NCBI GenBank assembly: GCA_038744785.1
Contig: JBCDLX010000005.1
Coordinates: forward strand, 62,001 to 126,000
Direction of reading: 5' to 3'
Length of the DNA stretch: 64,000 nt
Origin: Ovoidimarina sp038744785
GTDB lineage: Bacteria > Pseudomonadota > Alphaproteobacteria > Rhodobacterales > Rhodobacteraceae
Part shown: positions 6,997 through 16,231 of the stretch, one piece after another
Layout: each line of letters starts with the position of its first letter
Numbering within the stretch: the stretch's first letter is position 1
Program-made: the position numbers and the translations under genes
Notes under the pieces: generated by a model
Told to the model about the DNA's origin: nothing
The model's input: only the letters and a program-made list of their open reading frames with translations
Databases searched by the model: none

Positions 6997-9408
6997 TTAA
7001 TGCGCGACTGCGCCTTGCCCCATCTTGGCCGCTTCCGCCGCACGGGCCGCTGCGGCTGCCTCTTCCGCCGCCTCGTCCCATTCGATGGGCTCGGGCGTGT
7101 CGGTAAGCGCCAACTTCAAAACATCCGAAACGTGCTCCACCGGGATAATTTTCAGCCCGTTCTTCACATTGTCAGGTATCTCGGGAAGGTCCTTGGCATT
7201 CTCTTCCGGGATTAGAACGGTCTTGATCCCGCCCCGAAGCGCAGCAAGCAGTTTTTCCTTCAGGCCCCCAATCGGCATGGCATTGCCGCGCAGGCTGACC
7301 TCGCCCGTCATCGCGATGTCCTTCTTCACCGGGATACCCGTCAGGACAGACACAATGGATGTGACCATCGCCAGACCCGCCGACGGCCCATCTTTGGGTG
7401 TTGCGCCATCGGGCACGTGGACGTGGATATCAAGTGTGTCGAATTTCGGCGGCTTGACCCCGATCTGCGGCGCAATCGACCGGACATAGCTTGACGCTGC
7501 ATCAATGGATTCCTTCATCACATCGCCTAGCTTGCCTGTTGTCTTCATCCGGCCTTTACCTGGTAGACGCAGGGCCTCGATCTGCAAAAGATCGCCCCCG
7601 ACAGACGTGTAGGCCAAGCCCGTCACGACACCGACCTGATCCTCTTGCTCAGCAAGGCCATAGCGGAACTTCCGCACACCCAGGAACTCTTCAAGCTCCG
7701 CCGGTGTAACCACCACCTTCTCGGTTTCCTTGCGGACAATCTTGGTTACCGCTTTCCGCGCCAGTTTCGCGATCTCACGCTCCAAGTTCCGCACGCCCGC
7801 TTCACGGGTGTAGTAGCGGATCATGTCGGTCAGACCCTCGTCGGCCAGCTCGAATTCGGACGATTTAAGCCCGTGGTTCTTCACCTGCTTCGAAATCAGG
7901 TGCTGCTTGGCGATCTCGCGCTTTTCGTCTTCGGTGTAGCCTGCAAGCGGGATGATCTCCATCCGGTCCAGAAGCGGGCCCGGCATGTTGTAAGAGTTCG
8001 CCGTCGTCAGGAACATCACGTTCGACAGATCGTATTCGACCTCAAGGTAGTGATCGACGAAGGTTCCGTTTTGCTCAGGGTCCAGAACCTCCAGCATCGC
8101 GGACGCTGGGTCGCCCCGGAAATCCTGCCCCATCTTGTCGATCTCATCGAGCAGGATAAGCGGGTTGGTCGTCTTCGCCTTCTTTAGCGCCTGGATGATC
8201 TTGCCAGGCATCGAGCCGATGTAGGTCCGACGGTGGCCCCGGATTTCGCTTTCATCGCGCACGCCACCCAGCGAGATGCGAATAAACTCGCGCCCCGTAG
8301 CTTTCGCGACCGATTTGCCAAGCGATGTCTTCCCGACGCCCGGAGGGCCCACGAGACACAGGATCGGGCCCTTCAGCTTCTTCGAGCGCTGTTGCACCGC
8401 TAGATACTCGACAATCCGCTCTTTGACCTTCTCAAGGCCATAGTGGTCGTCATCAAGGATCTTTTCTGCTCGGCCAAGGTCCTTCTTCACGCGGGATTTT
8501 ACGCCCCAGGGAATGGAAAGAATCCAATCGAGGTAATTGCGGACCACGGTGGCCTCGGCGCTCATCGGGCTCATGTTCTTGAGCTTCTTGACCTCGGCAT
8601 CGGCCTTTTCGCGCGCCTCTTTCGACAGCTTGGTTTCTTCGATCTTCTCCTCAAGCTCGGCGATTTCGTTGGAGCCGTCCTCGCCGTCGCCCAGCTCGCG
8701 CTGGATCGCTTTCATCTGTTCATTGAGGTAATACTCGCGCTGTGTCCGCTCCATCTGCGACTTCACGCGTGTCTTGATCTTTTTCTCGACCGACAGGACG
8801 CTCATCTCGCCCTGCATCAGACCATAGACCTTTTCCATCCGCTCAGCGACCGACAGCGTTTCCAAGAGCTCTTGCTTCTGGGCAACCTCGACGCCCAAAT
8901 GTCCGGCCACAAGATCCGCAAGCTTGTCGGCTTCGCGGGTCTCGCTGACAGCGACAAGCGCCTCTTCGGGGATGTTCTTCTTTACCTTGGCATAGCGCGA
9001 AAACTCTTCGCCGACCGAGCGCACGAGGGCCTCGATCGTGTCGGCGTCGCCTTCGGTTTCTTCAAGTTCAACCGCGGTCGCTTCGAAGAAGCGGTCATTT
9101 TCGACGAATTCTTCGATCCGGACGCGCGCACGCCCCTCGACCAGGACCTTTACCGTGCCGTCGGGAAGCTTAAGAAGTTGAAGGACATTAGCCAGAACGC
9201 CGGTTTCATAAATTCCGTCGGCGGTCGGTTCGTCCACAGCGGGATCAATCTGGCTCGACAAAAGAATCTGCTTGTCGTCTGCCATCACCGCTTCCAGTGC
9301 GCGCACCGATTTTTCGCGTCCCACAAACAAGGGCACGATCATGTGCGGGAACACCACAATGTCCCTCAGGGGCAGCACCGGATAGCTTTGTAGGGTTTGC
9401 TCGGTCAT
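6997..9408 (-). CDS. lon: ATP-dependent protease Lon
   Basis: The cytosolic AAA+ protease that degrades misfolded and regulatory proteins. The 803 residues run from the N-terminal LON substrate domain (PVLPLRDIVVFPHM) through a coiled coil to the AAA+ module, with Walker A GPPGVGKT near residue 354. The C-terminal serine protease domain has the catalytic serine in KDGPSAGLAM (about residue 677) and the lysine in GGLKEKLLAA. The tail is alanine-rich. A heat-shock-like promoter lies in the 200-nt region upstream, fitting the usual RpoH control of lon. Confidence 0.97.
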   Translation of the reverse strand: MTEQTLQSYPVLPLRDIVVFPHMIVPLFVGREKSVRALEAVMADDKQILLSSQIDPAVDEPTADGIYETGVLANVLQLLKLPDGTVKVLVEGRARVRIEEFVENDRFFEATAVELEETEGDADTIEALVRSVGEEFSRYAKVKKNIPEEALVAVSETREADKLADLVAGHLGVEVAQKQELLETLSVAERMEKVYGLMQGEMSVLSVEKKIKTRVKSQMERTQREYYLNEQMKAIQRELGDGEDGSNEIAELEEKIEETKLSKEAREKADAEVKKLKNMSPMSAEATVVRNYLDWILSIPWGVKSRVKKDLGRAEKILDDDHYGLEKVKERIVEYLAVQQRSKKLKGPILCLVGPPGVGKTSLGKSVAKATGREFIRISLGGVRDESEIRGHRRTYIGSMPGKIIQALKKAKTTNPLILLDEIDKMGQDFRGDPASAMLEVLDPEQNGTFVDHYLEVEYDLSNVMFLTTANSYNMPGPLLDRMEIIPLAGYTEDEKREIAKQHLISKQVKNHGLKSSEFELADEGLTDMIRYYTREAGVRNLEREIAKLARKAVTKIVRKETEKVVVTPAELEEFLGVRKFRYGLAEQEDQVGVVTGLAYTSVGGDLLQIEALRLPGKGRMKTTGKLGDVMKESIDAASSYVRSIAPQIGVKPPKFDTLDIHVHVPDGATPKDGPSAGLAMVTSIVSVLTGIPVKKDIAMTGEVSLRGNAMPIGGLKEKLLAALRGGIKTVLIPEENAKDLPEIPDNVKNGLKIIPVEHVSDVLKLALTDTPEPIEWDEAAEEAAAAARAAEAAKMGQGAVAH

Positions 9409-9482
9409 AGGGTTTCCTTGTTATTGGCAGGATGACACCGGCCCCTACCGGCAGCCACGGTCATCCCCATCACGACTATGCT

Positions 9483-9510
9483 ACATGGGGTCTGTTACGC
9501 CCCGATCAAC
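9483..9510 (-). promoter_or_regulatory. putative RpoH (sigma-32) promoter of lon
   Basis: Reading the minus strand, GTTGAT (9510-9505) is followed after 14 nt by CCCCATGT (9490-9483). This is very close to the sigma-32 pattern CTTGAA - 13 to 17 nt - CCCCATNT. It lies about 75 nt upstream of the lon start codon. Confidence 0.65.
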
Positions 9511-9610
9511 TGCGCGCTTTTCACGCTTGCGCGCACTCTGACCGCTGCGGCCGATGAGAGCAAGCAAACAGGGAGCCCTGGGCGGGCGATTTAAGGAAAA
9601 CTTCGATCCA

Positions 9611-10741
9611 TCAAAGGGGCGCGATGTCACCTTGGGCCCGGTCTGCGTGGAACCGGCGTTCCCATTCCGCAAACCGCCCTACGGCGATTGCATCGCGCAT
9701 CCCCGCCATAAGGTCTTGGTAGTAATGCAGGTTATGCCACGTCAAAAGCATCGACGCGATAATCTCGTTTGAGCGAAAAACGTGATGCAGGTATGCGCGG
9801 GAGTATCCGCGGCAGGCTGGGCAGCTACAATCTTCGTCCAAAGAACGCGGATCATCTGCGTGGCGCGCGTTCTTGATGTTCACAACTCCGCGCCTTGTAA
9901 ACGCCTGACCCGTGCGGCCAGAACGCGACGGCAGCACGCAATCCATCATATCGATTCCCCGCTTCACAGCCCCGACGATGTCGTCAGGCTTGCCGACCCC
10001 CATCAGGTAGCGGGGTTTGTCAGCGGGCAGCATGTCGGGCGCATAATCGAGACAGGCAAACATCGCGTCTTGTCCTTCACCGACGGCGAGCCCGCCCACC
10101 GCGTAGCCGTCAAAGCCGATTGCGCGCAACGCTTCGGCGCTTTCACCGCGCAGGTCCTGCTCCAGCCCGCCCTGCTGAATACCAAACAGCGCGTGCCCGG
10201 GCCGATCTCCAAACGCGTCGCGCGATCGCTCCGCCCAGCGCATCGACAGCCGCATGCTTTCCTCTATGCGGGCGCGGTCCGCAGGAAGAGACGGACATTC
10301 GTCGAAAGCCATCACAATGTCAGAGCCAAGTAGGCGTTGAATTTCCATCGACCGTTCAGGTGTCAATTCATGTCGCGAACCGTCGATGTGGCTGCGGAAG
10401 GTCACGCCGTCTTCCGTAAGCTTCCTCAGTTCGGACAGGCTCATCACTTGAAAGCCGCCGGAATCGGTTAGGATCGGCCTATCCCAGTTCATGAACTTAT
10501 GAAGTCCGCCGAGCCGCGCGACACGCTCGGCCCCCGGGCGCAGCATAAGATGATAGGTATTGCCCAGAAGGACATCGGCCCCTGTTTCGCGCACGCTTTC
10601 CGGCAGCATTGCCTTGACGGTTGCCGCCGTGCCCACGGGCATAAATGCGGGGGTCCGGATCTCGCCCCTGGGCGTTTTGATCACGCCAGTGCGTGCCGCA
10701 CCATCAGTTTCGGTAAGCGAGAAGGCAAAGCATTCGGTCAT
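9611..10741 (-). CDS. tgt: queuine tRNA-ribosyltransferase
   Basis: This enzyme exchanges guanine 34 for preQ1 in GUN-anticodon tRNAs, a step of queuosine synthesis. Visible features are DSGGFQVMSL (substrate-binding Asp at residue 93), the nucleophile region MDCVLPSRSGR, and the zinc site CSCPACRGYSRAYLHH. The start at 10741 (MTECFAFSL) gives 376 residues, the family length. An open frame continues upstream for 109 more codons but lacks any family resemblance and overlaps the next gene. It lies about 200 nt upstream of lon and just downstream of a methyltransferase gene. Confidence 0.96.
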   Translation of the reverse strand: MTECFAFSLTETDGAARTGVIKTPRGEIRTPAFMPVGTAATVKAMLPESVRETGADVLLGNTYHLMLRPGAERVARLGGLHKFMNWDRPILTDSGGFQVMSLSELRKLTEDGVTFRSHIDGSRHELTPERSMEIQRLLGSDIVMAFDECPSLPADRARIEESMRLSMRWAERSRDAFGDRPGHALFGIQQGGLEQDLRGESAEALRAIGFDGYAVGGLAVGEGQDAMFACLDYAPDMLPADKPRYLMGVGKPDDIVGAVKRGIDMMDCVLPSRSGRTGQAFTRRGVVNIKNARHADDPRSLDEDCSCPACRGYSRAYLHHVFRSNEIIASMLLTWHNLHYYQDLMAGMRDAIAVGRFAEWERRFHADRAQGDIAPL

Positions 10742-10790
10742 GGCGGCGCTGTCTAGGGGGAATCGGGACCGCCCGCAAACGGCTTTGCAC

Positions 10791-11618
10791 CTAGGATGAG
10801 ACGGCTTCGAAGAAGTTGAACCGCCCAGGCACCTGCATTCCATCAGCCGTTTCATAGGACGCCAGATCATCCACGATCCGAGCGACAATGCGCATCCTTT
10901 TGTCTTCGCCTGCCCCCGTTGCCCGGATGATCCGAGAGGCGAGTCCAAGGCGCGTCGCTTGATCGGCGGCTTCGGCCAGACGACCAGGCGGCGTGATGTC
11001 GAGGTCAACCACCGTGCCCTGCACGTCCTCCCATCCTGCCGCGCGTAGCAAATTTTCGACGCGGCCAATGTCGCGAAACGCGGTCGGGCTTGGCGCGTTC
11101 GGGTCGACCTCTATCATCCCGAGCTCGGCATCGGCCGCCGCTTTCGGAATGTGGAACCAAGGGTTTTCCTCTGCAGAGGCCCAGGCCGCAAAGCATAACC
11201 GACCCCCGGTTTTCGTCGCCTTCCGAAGATTAGCGAAGGCGGCGACGGGCTCCTCAAAAAACATCACCCCGAATTGCGAGACGATACGATCATACGTTTC
11301 GGGATCAAAGGGGTGATCCTGCGCGTCAGCCTCAAGAAATGTGGCGAAGGCACCTTCGGGAAGCGACGCCTGGGCGTGCGCCAATAGCCGGGGTGACAGA
11401 TCAAGGCCTGTCACCCGCGCGCCAGCGCCAAGGAACGCGCGCACGCTTGTCCCTGCGCCGCATCCAACGTCTAGAACCAACTGGTTTGGCAGAACCCGGG
11501 ACCGCCGCACAAGTTCGCGGGTGACGTTTGCGTGCGCAGCGTCAATCCGTTCGGCCATCTCTGCCCATTCGTTCCCGGATGGGGATGTCCAGTATGCTTT
11601 TTGTGCGCTGTTTGCCAT
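10791..11618 (-). CDS. class I SAM-dependent methyltransferase
   Basis: A 275-residue methyltransferase of the UbiE/COQ5-like type, substrate unknown. The SAM-binding motif I is VLDVGCGAGT, followed by the acidic strand-2 end GLDLSP and the later DRIVSQFGVMFFEEP segment. The start MANSAQKAYWTSPSGNEW matches common roseobacter relatives. An upstream in-frame start at 11726 would add 36 unlike residues. The stop is 49 nt before tgt on the same strand, but nothing links its chemistry to queuosine. Confidence 0.85.
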   Translation of the reverse strand: MANSAQKAYWTSPSGNEWAEMAERIDAAHANVTRELVRRSRVLPNQLVLDVGCGAGTSVRAFLGAGARVTGLDLSPRLLAHAQASLPEGAFATFLEADAQDHPFDPETYDRIVSQFGVMFFEEPVAAFANLRKATKTGGRLCFAAWASAEENPWFHIPKAAADAELGMIEVDPNAPSPTAFRDIGRVENLLRAAGWEDVQGTVVDLDITPPGRLAEAADQATRLGLASRIIRATGAGEDKRMRIVARIVDDLASYETADGMQVPGRFNFFEAVSS

Positions 11619-11832
11619 GCGTGGTTCCCGGTAAAACCCGATCCAGTCTGAGCGAGGATACGGCGATTCCCAAAAAGAAATGCACCGCTCCGATTCCCGC
11701 GCAGCCCGGTCAACATCCTGAGCCACGCAAACCCTAAAAGGACCACCTGCCCGTCCGGAACGGGCCGTACTGGACGCCGCGCGCCCAAATCCTTATGTAA
11801 TCGGTCAACGAACCTGCTTTCTCGGGTGAGAC

Positions 11833-12198
11833 ATGACTGCCGAACACTCTTCGCAAATGGAAGGCGCGCCGTTAATCCGGCCGTCGTCGACCGACCATCC
11901 TTTGTATGACACGGTGGTTGAGGCTTGCAGAACCGTGTTCGATCCCGAGATTCCGGTCAACATCTACGATCTTGGCCTGGTCTACACGATCGACATCGCG
12001 GACGAAGGCGATGTGGGCGTGGTGATGACGCTGACCGCACCGGGTTGCCCGGTCGCGGGCGAGATGCCCGGGTGGCTGGCAGAGGCGATCGAACCGCTTC
12101 CCGGCGTGAAGACAGTTAATGTCGAGATCACATGGGAACCGCCCTGGGGCATGGATATGATGTCCGATGAGGCGCGGCTCGAACTGGGGTTCATGTAG
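11833..12198 (+). CDS. SufT-like iron-sulfur assembly protein (DUF59/MIP18)
   Basis: A 121-residue DUF59 protein of the kind encoded with SUF iron-sulfur assembly genes. The core reads DPEIPVNIYDLGLVY followed by TLTAPGCPVAGEMPG, which carries the conserved cysteine. SufT/MIP18-family proteins assist maturation of [4Fe-4S] proteins, and the cysteine is important in studied members. No other suf gene lies in the window, so this copy is separated from the operon or the suf genes are elsewhere. It stands alone between a divergent methyltransferase and convergent tadA. Confidence 0.85.
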   Translation: MTAEHSSQMEGAPLIRPSSTDHPLYDTVVEACRTVFDPEIPVNIYDLGLVYTIDIADEGDVGVVMTLTAPGCPVAGEMPGWLAEAIEPLPGVKTVNVEITWEPPWGMDMMSDEARLELGFM

Positions 12199-12453
12199 GC
12201 TCCGGCGCCGTCACAAAAGCTTTGCACGACCGTTAACGACTTGTGATGCGTCCCGGCCATGGTCGGCCCGCCGGTTGTCTGGGGGAAATCGGCAGTTGGC
12301 GGCCGCCAATGGTTTGCGTTTTTCATGGGGCGCCGGCCATTCCCTCGAACAATTTGCTCTGGCCTCGCCCTGCGGAATGCGGGGTGAACGGTTGAACGTA
12401 CGAAGCTTTGATCGGAACTGATTTGATCAGAACCTTTTCGTGTGACGAGTGCC

Positions 12454-12473
12454 GGGCGGCCCTAAGGCCGCCC
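12454..12473. terminator. hairpin spanning the tadA stop codon
   Basis: A perfect 8-bp stem GGGCGGCC / GGCCGCCC encloses CTAA, which contains the tadA stop codon on the minus strand. There is no U tract on either side, so function as a terminator is uncertain. Confidence 0.4.
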
Positions 12474-12932
12474 AATTCGTCGTGAACCCCGCCGTTCGGT
12501 AAAGAAATCGCGCAAAAGCGCCGAGGCCGCGTCAGCACCGACACCGTCGATGACCTCTGGCTTGTGGTGCGTTTGGGGGTGCTGGAACACCCGCGCGCCA
12601 TGCGCGACGCCGCCGGATTTTGGATCTGGCGCGCCGTAGACGAGCCGCCCCACGCGCGCCGCCGCGATGGCTGCCGCACACATCGCGCAAGGCTCGAGCG
12701 TGACATAAAGCACGGTCCCCGGTAGGCGCTCCGACCCGACTTGAGCGCACGCTGCGCGAAGCACCAGCATCTCGGCATGTGCGGTGGGGTCCTTTAACTC
12801 CAAAACACGATTGCCTGCTCTGGCAAGCACCTCGCCATCTGCGTCTGCAATGACCGCCCCAACGGGTACCTCGCCGCGGGATGCGGCCGCTCGCGCCTCG
12901 TCCAAGGCTGCGTCCATATGGGAGTGAAACAT
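12462..12932 (-). CDS. tadA: tRNA adenosine(34) deaminase
   Basis: This enzyme converts the wobble adenosine of tRNA-Arg(ACG) to inosine. The zinc site is complete: HAE at residues 52-54 carries the ligand His and catalytic Glu, and PCAMC at 81-85 supplies two cysteines. The chosen start gives MFHSHMDAALDEA and 156 residues. The ATG 15 nt further in (151 residues) is equally plausible. It is divergent from the adjacent pseudouridine synthase, a pairing common in alphaproteobacteria. Confidence 0.93.
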   Translation of the reverse strand: MFHSHMDAALDEARAAASRGEVPVGAVIADADGEVLARAGNRVLELKDPTAHAEMLVLRAACAQVGSERLPGTVLYVTLEPCAMCAAAIAAARVGRLVYGAPDPKSGGVAHGARVFQHPQTHHKPEVIDGVGADAASALLRDFFTERRGSRRIGRP

Positions 12933-13033
12933 CACCGTTCCGCCTGGCTGTGCCAACGGCCCAGTTCTGGCAAACAGCACCCTGCCCCGCAAGCACCGCT
13001 TTCCAACGTCGTGCCCGCAAGTTAAGGCAGGCT

Positions 13034-13834
13034 ATGTCGAAACAAACCCACCCCGGTAACCGCATCGCCAAGGTCTTGGCTCGCGCTGGTCTGGCCTCCC
13101 GGCGCGACGCAGAGCGCATGATCAGCAACGGCCGGGTCGCCGTGAACGGCAAGACGATTGGAAGCCCTGCCCTGAACGTTACAGACAGGGACAAGATCAC
13201 GGTCGATGGTCAACCGCTCGCCGAGCCTGACCCAGCCAGGCTCTGGCTCTATAACAAGCCGCAGGGATTGGTGACGACGACCAAGGACGAGAAAGGCCGT
13301 CGCACGATCTTCGACGATTTGCCCACGGATATGCCGCGTGTCGTCACCGTGGGGCGACTTGATCTGAATTCCGAGGGCCTTTTGCTTCTTACAAACGACG
13401 GCAGCGTCAAACGCAAGCTTGAGCTTCCTTCGACAGGCTGGCTACGGAAGTACCGCGTTCGGCTAAAGGGGACGCCGGACGACGAAACCTTTGCACCCCT
13501 TCGAAAGGGTCTGACGATCGAGGGGGAGCGGTTTCAGCCTATGACTGTTATACTTGACCGCCAGCAAGGTGCCAACGCCTGGGTGACCGTATCGCTTCGC
13601 GAAGGCAAAAACCGTGAGATCCGGCGCGCGATGGAAACGGTTGGGCTAACCGTGAATCGTCTGATCCGGATCAGCTATGGTCCTTTCCGCTTGGGCGACC
13701 TTGCATCCGGCGCCGTGGAAGAAGTCCGTCCGCGCATCGTCGCCGACCAATTGGGGCTTCAGCGCCCGGACGGAAGCCAGAAGAAGGTGGGAAAAACCCG
13801 AAAACCTCGACCCCCACGAACAAAAAGGGTATAA
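13034..13834 (+). CDS. 23S rRNA pseudouridine synthase, RluB/RsuA family
   Basis: A 266-residue enzyme that isomerises uridine in ribosomal RNA. An S4 RNA-binding domain covers about residues 8-60 (RIAKVLARAGLASRRDAERM). The catalytic domain has the signature GRLDLNSEGLLLLTNDG with the nucleophilic Asp. The C-terminal tail is Lys/Arg/Pro-rich. The ATG at 13034 is chosen because the S4 domain begins right after it. RluB and RluE/RsuA subtypes cannot be separated by eye, although the S4 domain favours RluB. Confidence 0.9.
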   Translation: MSKQTHPGNRIAKVLARAGLASRRDAERMISNGRVAVNGKTIGSPALNVTDRDKITVDGQPLAEPDPARLWLYNKPQGLVTTTKDEKGRRTIFDDLPTDMPRVVTVGRLDLNSEGLLLLTNDGSVKRKLELPSTGWLRKYRVRLKGTPDDETFAPLRKGLTIEGERFQPMTVILDRQQGANAWVTVSLREGKNREIRRAMETVGLTVNRLIRISYGPFRLGDLASGAVEEVRPRIVADQLGLQRPDGSQKKVGKTRKPRPPRTKRV

Positions 13835-13947
13835 TTTCCATATTTTTAGTTGGGACGACCGTGCATTTTCGAGACCATCGTCCGACTGTAGCAACCGGCC
13901 TGCCAATGCCATATATTTGAGGGTGAGGAACCGAAAGGCGGGGAACC

Positions 13948-14142
13948 ATGCAAAGGCTTGTATTGGCCGTAATAATTGTCGCGGCACTGGTTGCGACGGT
14001 CACCGTGGTCGCGACCGTGTTGCGCCAAACCGTTGCGCGCGGCGGGACCCAACCTGCTGCTCCCGGCAACAGCGTTCAAGTGATCGCCTATACCCTGCTT
14101 CTGGGTTTGATCGTCTATGTCAGCTTCGCAGGCGGCGACTGA
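13948..14142 (+). CDS. small two-helix membrane protein, first gene of the XpaC/TelA operon
   Basis: A 64-residue protein with two hydrophobic stretches (about residues 4-24 and 42-60) linked by a short polar loop. A GGGGA-type site precedes the ATG. Its TGA overlaps the xpaC-like start as TGATG, so the two are translationally coupled. I recognise no family. Its position suggests a small membrane partner of the XpaC/TelA proteins. Confidence 0.75.
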   Translation: MQRLVLAVIIVAALVATVTVVATVLRQTVARGGTQPAAPGNSVQVIAYTLLLGLIVYVSFAGGD

Positions 14143-15017
14143 TGGCGCAGCGCTTTGGCGGGAAATTCAGCCCCGGCGCATCGGGTGAAAGCGAAGGCGG
14201 CGCTCTGAAGGGCCGCGTGCCCGCGCGGATGGGCGCGCGTGTGAACCTCTTGTTTGTGGCCCCGTTCCTGATCGCGGTGTCTGCCTTCGGACAGGACCCC
14301 GTAGGACTGGCACTGCATCTGGCGGGTTTTGCGCTTATGATGCTGGCCGCTTGGCTGACCAGAGAAGGTCTTCGAGCCGAAGACGCCTATAACGCGCGCA
14401 AGGTCGCGCGGCGGCCGGCGATCCCGCGAAAGCTCTTTGGGTCGGCCTTAATAGGCGGCGGGCTGGCGCTTGCAGGTATCTCGACCGACGGTGGCGTGCT
14501 GGCACCGGTGATTTTCGGGCTCCTCGGCGCAGTGTTACACGCATTCGCCTTTGGGCCTGACCCGATGACCGACAAAACGACAGATGAAATCGATCTGTTC
14601 CAGTCCGACAGAGTCGCGCGCGTGGTTGATGAAGCTGAACAGCACCTTGAGGATATGCGCACGGCGATCGCGAAGCTGGGCGACAGGCATTTGAATGATC
14701 GCGTGGCCCGCTTTGCAGCCACGGCGCAAGATATGGCGCGCACGGTCGAGGATGACCCCCGGGACCTAACAGGCGCCCGCAAGTACCTGGGCGTGTATCT
14801 CCAGGGCGCCCGCGATGCGTCCCAGAAGTTTGCCGAACTCTATTCTCGCGGGGCCGACCCCGCCGCGCGAAAGGACTTTGAGACTTTGCTCGACGACCTT
14901 GAAAAGAGCTTTGCCGCGCGAACCGCGAAAATGCTTCTAGACGACAAATCCGACCTGACGGTCGAAATCGATGTGCTGCGCGAGCGGCTGGAACGCGAAG
15001 GCGTACGCGCCGAGTAA
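14142..15017 (+). CDS. XpaC-family membrane protein (5-bromo-4-chloroindolyl phosphate hydrolysis family)
   Basis: A 291-residue protein with about four hydrophobic segments in the N-terminal half (roughly residues 33-80 and 96-145) and a helical, charged C-terminal half. The layout and the LFQSDRVARVVDEAEQHLEDM region fit the XpaC family, named from a Bacillus phenotype rather than a proven hydrolase. XpaC is characteristically encoded next to TelA, as here (16 nt gap). The start at 14142 overlaps the previous stop. A role in membrane stress with TelA is inference. Confidence 0.8.
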   Translation: MAQRFGGKFSPGASGESEGGALKGRVPARMGARVNLLFVAPFLIAVSAFGQDPVGLALHLAGFALMMLAAWLTREGLRAEDAYNARKVARRPAIPRKLFGSALIGGGLALAGISTDGGVLAPVIFGLLGAVLHAFAFGPDPMTDKTTDEIDLFQSDRVARVVDEAEQHLEDMRTAIAKLGDRHLNDRVARFAATAQDMARTVEDDPRDLTGARKYLGVYLQGARDASQKFAELYSRGADPAARKDFETLLDDLEKSFAARTAKMLLDDKSDLTVEIDVLRERLEREGVRAE

Positions 15018-15033
15018 CGAGGGAGATCAACCG

Positions 15034-16230
15034 ATGACAAGCCAGACCATCCGCGAGAAAGCCGCGGAAGCAGGGACAATCGTGGAAGAAGTCGCAGGCC
15101 ATACGCTGACCGAGCCCGGCGCCGAGATCGTGCCCTACGAAGAAGCGCAAGGTCCCGTCGCGGCCGAGATCGAAAAGCGGATCACCGAGCTTGATATGAC
15201 ATCGACCCAGTCGATCGTGATGTTTGGCTCTGCCGCCCAGGCTGAGTTGCAGGAAATCTCGCAATCGATGCTTCAGGATGTCCAGAACAAGGATGTGGGA
15301 CCCGCTGGTGACAGCCTGCGCGATATCGTTTCCACGATCCGCGGCTTCTCGGTTTCCGAACTGGATGTGCGTCGCGAACGGTCCTGGTGGGAATGGTTGA
15401 CGGGAAAGGCCGCGCCAATGGCGCAGTTCGTGTCGCGGTTCGAGGATGTGCAGGGCCAGATTGACAAGATCACCGACAACCTTTTGAGCCACGAGCACAA
15501 GCTGTTGAAGGACATCAAGTCGCTCGACATGCTGTACGATAAAACCCTGTCGTTCTATGACGAATTGGCGATTTACATCGCGGCCGGCGAAGAGAAGCTG
15601 TCCCGGATTGACAAAACCGATGTTCCAGCCAAAGAGGCCGAGGTGGACGCCGCGTCCGAACAGGATGGGGTCATGAAGGCCCAGGAACTGCGTGACCTTC
15701 GGTCGGCGCGCGACGATCTGGAACGCCGCGTGCACGATCTGAAGCTTACAAGACAGGTCACGATGCAGTCCCTTCCCTCGATCCGGCTGGTTCAGGAAAA
15801 CGACAAATCGCTTGTGACCAAGATCAACTCGACGCTCGTGAACACGGTGCCGCTTTGGGAAACGCAATTGGCGCAGGCCGTGACGATCCAGCGTTCGGGT
15901 GAAGCGGCCAAGGCAGTCAAAGAGGCCTCCGACCTGACGAATGAGCTTTTGACGGCAAACGCCAAGAATCTGCGCGAAGCCAACCGGACTGTGCGCAAGG
16001 AAATGGAACGCGGCGTGTTCGATATCGAAGCCGTAAAGAGCGCCAATGCAGAGCTGATCGCAACGATTGAGGAAAGCCTGCAGATCGCCGACGACGGAAA
16101 AGCGATGCGAGCCCAAGCCGAGGAGGATCTCAAGTCGCTCGAGTCTGAACTTAAGGACGCGCTGTCTGCCGCCAAGGCGCGTGCCGGCGATGCCGAGGTG
16201 ACCACTGGGTCCGCTGATCCGGGGACATAA
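15034..16230 (+). CDS. TelA-family toxic anion resistance protein
   Basis: A 398-residue, almost wholly helical soluble protein of the TelA family, linked to tellurite, colicin or membrane-active antibiotic resistance. Typical segments are FYDELAIYIAAGEEKL, the VTMQSLPSIRLVQENDKSL core, and the later LLTANAKNLREANRTV helix. The start at 15034 is 16 nt after the xpaC-like stop, with a GGGAG site. No tellurite-reductase or ter gene is nearby, so 'toxic anion resistance' is a family label. The operon context points rather to envelope maintenance. Confidence 0.85.
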   Translation: MTSQTIREKAAEAGTIVEEVAGHTLTEPGAEIVPYEEAQGPVAAEIEKRITELDMTSTQSIVMFGSAAQAELQEISQSMLQDVQNKDVGPAGDSLRDIVSTIRGFSVSELDVRRERSWWEWLTGKAAPMAQFVSRFEDVQGQIDKITDNLLSHEHKLLKDIKSLDMLYDKTLSFYDELAIYIAAGEEKLSRIDKTDVPAKEAEVDAASEQDGVMKAQELRDLRSARDDLERRVHDLKLTRQVTMQSLPSIRLVQENDKSLVTKINSTLVNTVPLWETQLAQAVTIQRSGEAAKAVKEASDLTNELLTANAKNLREANRTVRKEMERGVFDIEAVKSANAELIATIEESLQIADDGKAMRAQAEEDLKSLESELKDALSAAKARAGDAEVTTGSADPGT

Positions 16231-16231
16231 C

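Noticed and set aside
8443..9393. 316-codon frame on the plus strand
   Set aside because: It is antisense to lon. Lon has all catalytic motifs, and this frame has none.
15034..16230. tellurite resistance operon
   Set aside because: TelA alone does not imply tellurite resistance, and no other ter or teh gene is present. The context points to membrane maintenance.
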